Positions 7,116-11,316 of a DNA stretch of 11,316 nt are shown here, piece after piece. Positions within the stretch are counted from its first letter, which is position 1; each line of letters begins with the position of its first letter. Source of the DNA: Candidatus Staskawiczbacteria bacterium (GTDB lineage: Bacteria > Patescibacteriota > Minisyncoccia > Minisyncoccales > Staskawiczbacteraceae); contig VGLO01000023.1 in assembly GCA_016866675.1 (NCBI GenBank), forward strand, positions 1-11,316. Reading direction: 5' to 3'. Under the pieces are notes generated by a model. That model searched no databases. It saw nothing but the letters and a program-made list of their open reading frames with translations, and was not told where the DNA came from. The translations under genes were made by a program, and so were the position numbers.

Positions 7116-7769
7116 TTATTCAAATGGATAAGGGAAGAGATCTGTTTCAATCAGCTGGTTTTTTATTCCACTTATGAATAGTCTTATCATATTAAACCAT
7201 GGCTTAGCCAATTCTTTTGCTTTTGGCACCCTGAGCCACGTTTCCCATTCTAGCCAGAATTTCATGGCATTAAGAGGGTTTAGAGGGTTTTGATATGAGG
7301 CTTTTGGATCTTGATTTTCTATATATCTCGGATTATAAGCAGGACACTTTGAAAGTGCTTGCCCTACTCTTATATAACTGTTTGGACCAATAATAGCCAG
7401 CCGATCAGCGTCTTTTAGTATTATGGTCACTGGATTGTCATCTGGATCATTGGGTTTTGAATGATTAATAACAGCCTCAAGAACAGTTTTCTTCTGTCCG
7501 TCAGTTAGTCCTGTCAGATAATTAAGGTAATAACTAACTCTAGTTTCTACATTATTTTCTCCAAAAAGTCTATCAGTATTGTGGCATATACCAGCGACAA
7601 AAGCTAATTCCCCAAAGTATGGATTTTCTGAAATAATACTGCAGTATTGGGCAACCATTATGGCATGCAAGAAATCATGTACATCATTGGGTTTTTTAAA
7701 TTTTATGTGGTCTTCTTTTACACACTCAGTAAGCTCAGAAAAATGTTTCCAAAGCCTTTTGGTTTTCAT
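7116..7769 (-). CDS. HD-superfamily phosphohydrolase-like protein with a variant HD motif
   Basis: A 217-residue cytoplasmic protein resembling HD-domain metal-dependent phosphohydrolases of the YedJ-like type. Metal-site candidates in order are His31-Asp32 and His35 in VHDFLHA, His63 in GICHNTD, His103 in INHSK, and Asp120 in KDADRL. The central HD doublet reads His-Asn (codons CAC AAT), so one usual metal ligand is changed and activity may be reduced or altered; Asp66 nearby might compensate. The C-terminal 60-70 residues, rich in Trp and Pro, are not recognised. It is the only minus-strand gene, is visibly more GC-rich than its neighbours (about 40% in sampled lines), and has a proper Shine-Dalgarno site. 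These traits suggest it is unrelated to glycan synthesis and belongs to a different genomic layer. Substrate unknown. Confidence 0.8.
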   Translation of the reverse strand: MKTKRLWKHFSELTECVKEDHIKFKKPNDVHDFLHAIMVAQYCSIISENPYFGELAFVAGICHNTDRLFGENNVETRVSYYLNYLTGLTDGQKKTVLEAVINHSKPNDPDDNPVTIILKDADRLAIIGPNSYIRVGQALSKCPAYNPRYIENQDPKASYQNPLNPLNAMKFWLEWETWLRVPKAKELAKPWFNMIRLFISGIKNQLIETDLFPYPFE

Positions 7770-7777
7770 ATATTATT

Positions 7778-7783
7778 CCTCTC
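7778..7783 (-). promoter_or_regulatory. Ribosome binding site of the HD gene
   Basis: On the minus strand GAGAGG lies 8 bases before the ATG of the HD gene. This good Shine-Dalgarno match supports the start at 7769 and contrasts with the plus-strand glycan genes, nearly all of which lack such a site. Confidence 0.65.
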
Positions 7784-7798
7784 ATTGGTATGAAGTAT

Positions 7799-7816
7799 GG
7801 GTCAATGAACTGGCCC
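7799..7816. repeat. GC-rich imperfect palindrome in the divergent intergenic region
   Basis: GGGTCA (7799-7804) and TGGCCC (7811-7816) form an inverted repeat with one mismatched (G-T wobble) position around a 6-base spacer. It stands out in an AT-rich gap and covers the predicted transcription start of the minus-strand HD gene, so it could be an operator or a leader hairpin. A second GGTCAAT copy lies at 7841-7847, overlapping the putative minus-strand -35. The pattern is short and could be chance. Confidence 0.25.
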
Positions 7817-7817
7817 A

Positions 7818-7846
7818 ACTTTATCATAAAAACTATATTTGGTCAA
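7818..7846 (-). promoter_or_regulatory. Possible promoter of the HD gene
   Basis: On the minus strand TTGACC (7846-7841, 5 of 6 to the -35 consensus) is followed after 17 bases by TAAAGT (7823-7818, 4 of 6 to the -10 consensus). Transcription would start near 7811, about 40 bases before the ATG at 7769. The -35 is good and the -10 weak. Confidence 0.35.
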
Positions 7847-7858
7847 TCATAGCTAATC

Positions 7859-7887
7859 TTTAAAAAAACGGTAATATGTGGTAGATT
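7859..7887 (+). promoter_or_regulatory. Possible promoter of the deoxysugar operon
   Basis: TTTAAA (7859-7864) and TAGATT (7882-7887) are 17 bases apart, and TG one base before the -10 gives an extended -10 element. Transcription would begin near 7894, only about six bases before the ATG at 7900, so the mRNA would be almost leaderless. Each hexamer matches only 4 of 6 positions. A promoter is expected here because the preceding gene is on the other strand. Confidence 0.35.
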
Positions 7888-7899
7888 TTAACATATATT

Positions 7900-8865
7900 A
7901 TGAATATACTAATTACTGGAATAAATGGATTTATAGGTAGGCATTTGGCAGAGTATTGTTTAAAGAAGCCAAATGTTAAAGTTTATGGAACTATCTTTCC
8001 AAAAAATTTTAAAAAAGAAAAAAACGACTTAAAATATCTTGGTGCAAGAACTACTCTTTTTGAATGCGATTTAACCGACAAAAATAAAATAAATAAAGTT
8101 ATTTTGAAAGTGAGGCCAGATAAAATATTCCATTTAGCTGGTCAGAGTAGAGTCTCTTTGTCTTGGAAGTATCCAAAAGATACCTTAATAAATAATATAA
8201 CTTCTGATTTAAACTTGTTTGAGTCAGTTAGAGACCTTAAAAATAAGCCAGTAGTTGTAATTGCAGGAAGCTCTGAAGAATATGGTCTTTCATTTGAAAA
8301 TGAATTGCCACTAAGAGAAGATAACCCCCTAAGGCCACTCTCTCCCTATGCTGTTTCAAAAGTTACCCAAGAAAAATTGGCGTTTCAATATTATATGAGT
8401 TATGGATTAAAGATAGTTATGATTAGGTTTTTTAACACTGAAGGACCAAGGAGATCGCCGGAATTTGTCATGTCTTCTTTTGCAAAACAAATTGCGCTTA
8501 TAGAAAAGGGAAAACAAAAACCAATTATAAAGGTAGGAAATTTGAGTGCACAAAGAGACTTTACGGATGTGCGCGATGTAGTGAGAGCTTATTGGTTATC
8601 ATCAGTAAAGTGTAAATTTGGTGAGCCCTATAATGTTTGCTCTGGAAAAAAAAGATCAATAAAATCAATTCTTGATTTACTTATTAGTAAGAGTAAGATA
8701 AAAAATATTATAATAAATGAAGACTTAAGTATAATAAGACCATCGGATATTCCGGTGACCGTGGGAAGTAATGAAAAATTTAAGAAGCAAACTGGGTGGG
8801 AACCCAAAATTCCATTTGAAAAAACTATGGAAGATTTATTAAAATATTGGAGAGAAATTGTATGA
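7900..8865 (+). CDS. rmd: GDP-4-keto-6-deoxy-D-mannose reductase-like SDR (RMD type)
   Basis: A 321-residue extended SDR. The nucleotide-binding motif is TGINGFIG (6-13), the catalytic region has GSSEEYG (123-129), and the Tyr150-Lys154 pair sits in SPYAVSK. The segment around residues 208-232, with IIKVGNL, RDFTDVRDVV and AYW, and then YNVCSG (244-249) are strongly reminiscent of RMD, which reduces GDP-4-keto-6-deoxy-D-mannose to GDP-D-rhamnose. The presence of gmd two genes downstream supports this. If the dehydratase here acts on GDP-heptose instead, this enzyme would be a GDP-6-deoxy-heptose-forming reductase. It opens the second operon, has no Shine-Dalgarno site, and its stop overlaps the next start as ATGA. 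Confidence 0.8.
   Translation: MNILITGINGFIGRHLAEYCLKKPNVKVYGTIFPKNFKKEKNDLKYLGARTTLFECDLTDKNKINKVILKVRPDKIFHLAGQSRVSLSWKYPKDTLINNITSDLNLFESVRDLKNKPVVVIAGSSEEYGLSFENELPLREDNPLRPLSPYAVSKVTQEKLAFQYYMSYGLKIVMIRFFNTEGPRRSPEFVMSSFAKQIALIEKGKQKPIIKVGNLSAQRDFTDVRDVVRAYWLSSVKCKFGEPYNVCSGKKRSIKSILDLLISKSKIKNIIINEDLSIIRPSDIPVTVGSNEKFKKQTGWEPKIPFEKTMEDLLKYWREIV
8849..8854 (+). promoter_or_regulatory. Ribosome binding site that decides the methyltransferase start
   Basis: GGAGAG ends 7 bases before the ATG at 8862, inside the end of the rmd-like gene. It overlaps the TTG alternative start at 8847 and so favours the shorter protein. It is one of only two clear Shine-Dalgarno sites in the window. Confidence 0.55.
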
Positions 8866-9623
8866 GTATAATAAGTATTATAAAGAAAAAAATAAGAGGC
8901 ATTGGAAGAAGAACTGGATTGATGGATGATTTTGATTGGTCCTCATATAATGAAAAAGAGTACGCAAGTCAGGTGCACGAATTAGAAAAGCAATATACAT
9001 TTGTTTTATCAGACGGAAAATATTTTATAGAAAATGGAAAGATAAAACTAGATAGTGGTCTTTTGAGTCTTAATGAGCATCATGAGGCTTTATATGAGTC
9101 AATAATAAAACTAAATCCTGAATCTGTATTAGAAGTAGGTTTTGGCGGTGGAGATCATCTGTATAATATTAAAAAATTAATCCCTCAAGTAGCTATAAAT
9201 GGAGTAGATCTTTTACCAACACAACTAGAATTTTTAAGAAAAAGACATCCAGAGCTCGAGGGTAAGGCAAATTTATTAATTAGGGATATTACATTATTGC
9301 CGGTTAAGGAAGTAAATGTTGATTTAGTTTATACACAAGCTGTCATAATGCACATTCAGAGGCATAATTCTTATTTATCTGCTTTAAAAAATATTTTTTA
9401 TTCCGCTAAAAAATATGTAGTTCTGCAAGAAAATTGGACAAGGCATAATTTTCTTGATGATATTAAAAAAATTTCAAGTAGCAGTAATTTTCCTTGGAAA
9501 GAATTATATTTTTATATGAATGATACGGGAAAACAAGTAGCTCTTATTTTGTCTAATACAAAATTGAGTGACTTTAAAGAAGTAAAAAGTAATGAAGAAT
9601 TATTAAAATACTATAAAAGATGA
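8862..9623 (+). CDS. Class I SAM-dependent methyltransferase, substrate unknown
   Basis: A 253-residue protein from the ATG at 8862. A longer frame from TTG 8847 is possible, but the ATG is preferred: it overlaps the previous stop as ATGA, like other junctions here, and has GGAGAG at 8849-8854 seven bases upstream. Residues 1-20 are basic (IIKKKIRGIGRRTG), perhaps a membrane-surface contact. The SAM site shows VLEVGFGGGDHL (89-100), acidic Asp116 in GVDLLP, and a later strand YTQAVIMHI (157-165). The region before the SAM domain (about 24-75) is not a domain I recognise. The gene sits between rmd and gmd, so it may methylate a deoxysugar or the glycan end, but the substrate cannot be read. 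The end overlaps gmd by ATGA. Confidence 0.75.
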   Translation: MSIISIIKKKIRGIGRRTGLMDDFDWSSYNEKEYASQVHELEKQYTFVLSDGKYFIENGKIKLDSGLLSLNEHHEALYESIIKLNPESVLEVGFGGGDHLYNIKKLIPQVAINGVDLLPTQLEFLRKRHPELEGKANLLIRDITLLPVKEVNVDLVYTQAVIMHIQRHNSYLSALKNIFYSAKKYVVLQENWTRHNFLDDIKKISSSSNFPWKELYFYMNDTGKQVALILSNTKLSDFKEVKSNEELLKYYKR

Positions 9624-10666
9624 AAAAAGCTTTAATTACAGGGATAACCGGTCAAGACGGATCTTATTTGGCAGAGTATTTGCTTCATAAGGGATATGAG
9701 GTTCATGGCATTATAAGAAGAGCTAGTACTTTTAACACTTCAAGGATAGATCACCTTTATCAGGACCCTCATTTAAATGGAGTTAGGCTTTTTTTGCATT
9801 ATGGAGATTTGACCGATACGGGAAACATTGAAAGATTGATTAAAGAAATAAAACCAGATGAGGTTTATCATTTAGCGGCTCAATCCCATGTTAAGGTCAG
9901 TTTTGATATGCCAGAATATACTGCAAATACAGATGCTATAGGAACATTAAGAATTCTAGAAGCAATTAGAAACACAGATAAAGAAATAAAATTTTATAAC
10001 GCTGCAACCTCAGAGATGTTTGGGTCTACTCCTCCTCCACAAAGCGAGAAGTCTGAGTTTCATCCAAGATCTCCCTATGCAGTAGCAAAAGTTTTTTCGT
10101 TTAACATTACAAGATTATACAGAGAGGCTTATAATATGTTTGCTTGCAATGGGATTTTATTTAATCATGAAAGTCCAAGAAGGGGAGAAACTTTTGTGAC
10201 TCGAAAAATTACTAGGGCAATTGCAAGAATAAAGGCAGGATTGGATAAAAAGGTATATTTAGGAAATATTGATGCAAAAAGAGATTGGGGATTTTCCCCA
10301 GAGTATGTGGAAGCTATGCATTTAATGCTGCAACAAGAAAAACCTAAAGACTATGTGATAGGAACTGGACAATCAATTTCAGTTAGGGATTTCTTAAAAG
10401 AAACATTTGAATATGCTGGCTTGGGTGATTTTAATCAATATGTTGAAATTGATAATAGGTATTTAAGACCAGCAGAAGTAGAATCTTTGATTGCTGATAC
10501 CACAAAAGCAAAGGAAGAATTAAAATGGGTTCCTAAAATTAAGTTTGAAGATTTATGTAGAATAATGGTGGATTATGATTTTAAAATTTTAAATATTGAA
10601 TCTCCAAGACAGGGAGAAAAAGTTATTAAAGAAAAATTTACTAATAGATGGTGGCTGGTTGATTAG
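9620..10666 (+). CDS. gmd: GDP-mannose 4,6-dehydratase
   Basis: A 348-residue extended SDR of normal GMD length. It converts GDP-D-mannose to GDP-4-keto-6-deoxy-D-mannose using bound NADP, the branch point to D-rhamnose and L-fucose donors. Seen are GITGQDGSYLAE (8-19), RRASTFNT (33-40, cofactor and tetramer contact segment), the catalytic set Thr130 and Glu132 in ATSEMFG with Tyr153 and Lys157 in SPYAVAK, FNHESPRRGETFVTRKI (181-197), and RPAEVESLIAD (283-293). All expected residues are present. The last 25 or so residues end in TNRWWLVD, a tail I associate with a subset of bacterial GMDs. It overlaps the methyltransferase by ATGA and is one base from the fucose synthase. A DmhA-like preference for GDP-manno-heptose cannot be excluded from motifs alone. 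Confidence 0.93.
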   Translation: MKKALITGITGQDGSYLAEYLLHKGYEVHGIIRRASTFNTSRIDHLYQDPHLNGVRLFLHYGDLTDTGNIERLIKEIKPDEVYHLAAQSHVKVSFDMPEYTANTDAIGTLRILEAIRNTDKEIKFYNAATSEMFGSTPPPQSEKSEFHPRSPYAVAKVFSFNITRLYREAYNMFACNGILFNHESPRRGETFVTRKITRAIARIKAGLDKKVYLGNIDAKRDWGFSPEYVEAMHLMLQQEKPKDYVIGTGQSISVRDFLKETFEYAGLGDFNQYVEIDNRYLRPAEVESLIADTTKAKEELKWVPKIKFEDLCRIMVDYDFKILNIESPRQGEKVIKEKFTNRWWLVD

Positions 10667-10667
10667 T

Positions 10668-11316
10668 ATGGAATTAAAAAATAAAAAAATATTAATAACA
10701 GGAGCTGCTGGATTTTTGGGAAGACATTTAGTAAAAAAACTTGTTGAAGAGCAAGGTGTTTTAGAGAGCAATTTATATTTGCCTAAATTTGAAGAATTAG
10801 ATCTTAGGAAATGGGAAGATTGTCAAAAGGCCGTAAAAGGTCAGGATGTAGTAATTCATTTGGCCGCAAAGGTTGGTGGAATTGGATTTAATAAAGAAGT
10901 CCCAGGTGAGCTTTTTTATGACAATATAATTATGGGTACTCAATTAATGGAGGCCTCAAGACAAGAAGGAATTGCTAAGTTTGTTGCAATAGGAACGGTT
11001 TGCGCTTATCCAAAAGAAACGCCGGTGCCATTTAAGGAGGATGATTTATGGTTAGGATATCCAGAGGAAACTAATGCTCCGTATGGATTGGCAAAGAAAA
11101 TGTTGTTAGTCCAATCTCAGGCATATAGACAGCAATATGGATTTAATTCAATATTTTTATTGCCTCTTAATCTTTATGGGCCAGGAGACAATTTTGATTT
11201 AAAATCATCACATGTTATTTCAGCTTTAATTAGAAAGGTTTATGAGGCAAAGCGTGATGGTAGGAATTATATTGATGCATGGGGTACAGGAAGAGCTACA
11301 AGAGGATTTTTATATG
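10668..11316 (+). CDS. fcl: GDP-L-fucose synthase (3,5-epimerase/4-reductase), truncated by window edge
   Basis: The first 216 residues of a protein that is normally about 310-320 long; the frame is open at the right edge. It would convert GDP-4-keto-6-deoxy-D-mannose to GDP-L-fucose with NADPH. The Rossmann motif is TGAAGFLG (11-18). The expected Fcl residues are in place: Thr110 and Cys112 in GTVCAYP (Ser107 and Cys109 in E. coli Fcl), Tyr139 and Lys143 in APYGLAKKM, NLYGPGDNF (168-176) and His182 in SSHVISALIRK. HLAAKVGGIG (64-73) is also typical. The start lies one base after the gmd stop, with no Shine-Dalgarno site. The substring EDCQKAV near residue 50 is also found in the first SDR of the window, hinting at common ancestry. 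The truncation is an edge effect. Confidence 0.9.
   Translation, partial: MELKNKKILITGAAGFLGRHLVKKLVEEQGVLESNLYLPKFEELDLRKWEDCQKAVKGQDVVIHLAAKVGGIGFNKEVPGELFYDNIIMGTQLMEASRQEGIAKFVAIGTVCAYPKETPVPFKEDDLWLGYPEETNAPYGLAKKMLLVQSQAYRQQYGFNSIFLLPLNLYGPGDNFDLKSSHVISALIRKVYEAKRDGRNYIDAWGTGRATRGFLY

Noticed and set aside
7579..7863. Plus-strand open frame of 94 codons opposite the HD gene start
   Set aside because: It runs antisense through the conserved HD motifs and the intergenic palindrome, has no family resemblance and no upstream signals; it is a shadow frame.
8847..8861. TTG at 8847 as start of the second methyltransferase
   Set aside because: The ATG at 8862 has a well-spaced GGAGAG upstream and the ATGA overlap seen at other junctions; the TTG overlaps that ribosome site.
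1..11316. CRISPR array, tRNA or rRNA genes, transposase or IS ends
   Set aside because: No regularly spaced direct repeats, no cloverleaf or rRNA-like stretch and no transposase motifs were seen; intergenic space is under 140 bases everywhere.

Overview
The window is an AT-rich bacterial segment (roughly one third G+C by eye) devoted to nucleotide-sugar and surface-glycan synthesis. Twelve coding regions are supported, one of them cut by the right edge, plus the last codons of a gene that enters from the left. The genes are tightly packed: several overlap as ATGA, others are spaced 1-15 bases apart. Most plus-strand starts have no Shine-Dalgarno sequence. TGA is used as a normal stop at four genes, and no open frame needs a recoded TGA. 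The taxon cannot be fixed from this sequence. Low G+C, tight packing, scarce Shine-Dalgarno sites and a GDP-heptose locus would fit a candidate-phylum bacterium (Patescibacteria/CPR) or another AT-rich bacterium with a glycosylated S-layer or capsule. This is inference only.

Region 1 (about 162-7107) reads as one transcription unit. A good sigma70-type promoter (162-190) precedes an atypical GDP-sugar dehydrogenase/epimerase. Next come three genes for the complete GDP-D-glycero-alpha-D-manno-heptose pathway: gmhA-type isomerase, hddA-type kinase, and a single protein that fuses the HddC-type nucleotidyltransferase to the GmhB-type phosphatase. Two GT4-type glycosyltransferases flank a zinc-ribbon methyltransferase. 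The unit closes with an intrinsic hairpin terminator that can work in both directions.

Region 2 (7116-7769, minus strand) is a lone HD-superfamily phosphohydrolase-like gene. It is clearly more GC-rich than its neighbours, has its own Shine-Dalgarno site and a possible promoter, and has Asn where the HD motif has Asp.

Region 3 (about 7859-11316 and beyond) is a second plus-strand operon: an RMD-like GDP-4-keto-6-deoxymannose reductase, a methyltransferase, GDP-mannose 4,6-dehydratase (gmd) and the first two thirds of a GDP-L-fucose synthase (fcl). GMD supplies the 4-keto intermediate that RMD turns into GDP-D-rhamnose and Fcl into GDP-L-fucose.

Together the genes could supply heptose, D-rhamnose and L-fucose donors, optionally methylated, and at least two transferases to assemble them. 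The main open question is whether the dehydratase/reductases act on GDP-mannose only, or also on the GDP-heptose made next door to give 6-deoxy- or epimerised heptoses. The most interesting individual items are the HddC-GmhB fusion and the first-gene SDR enzyme, whose catalytic Tyr appears to be replaced by Val.
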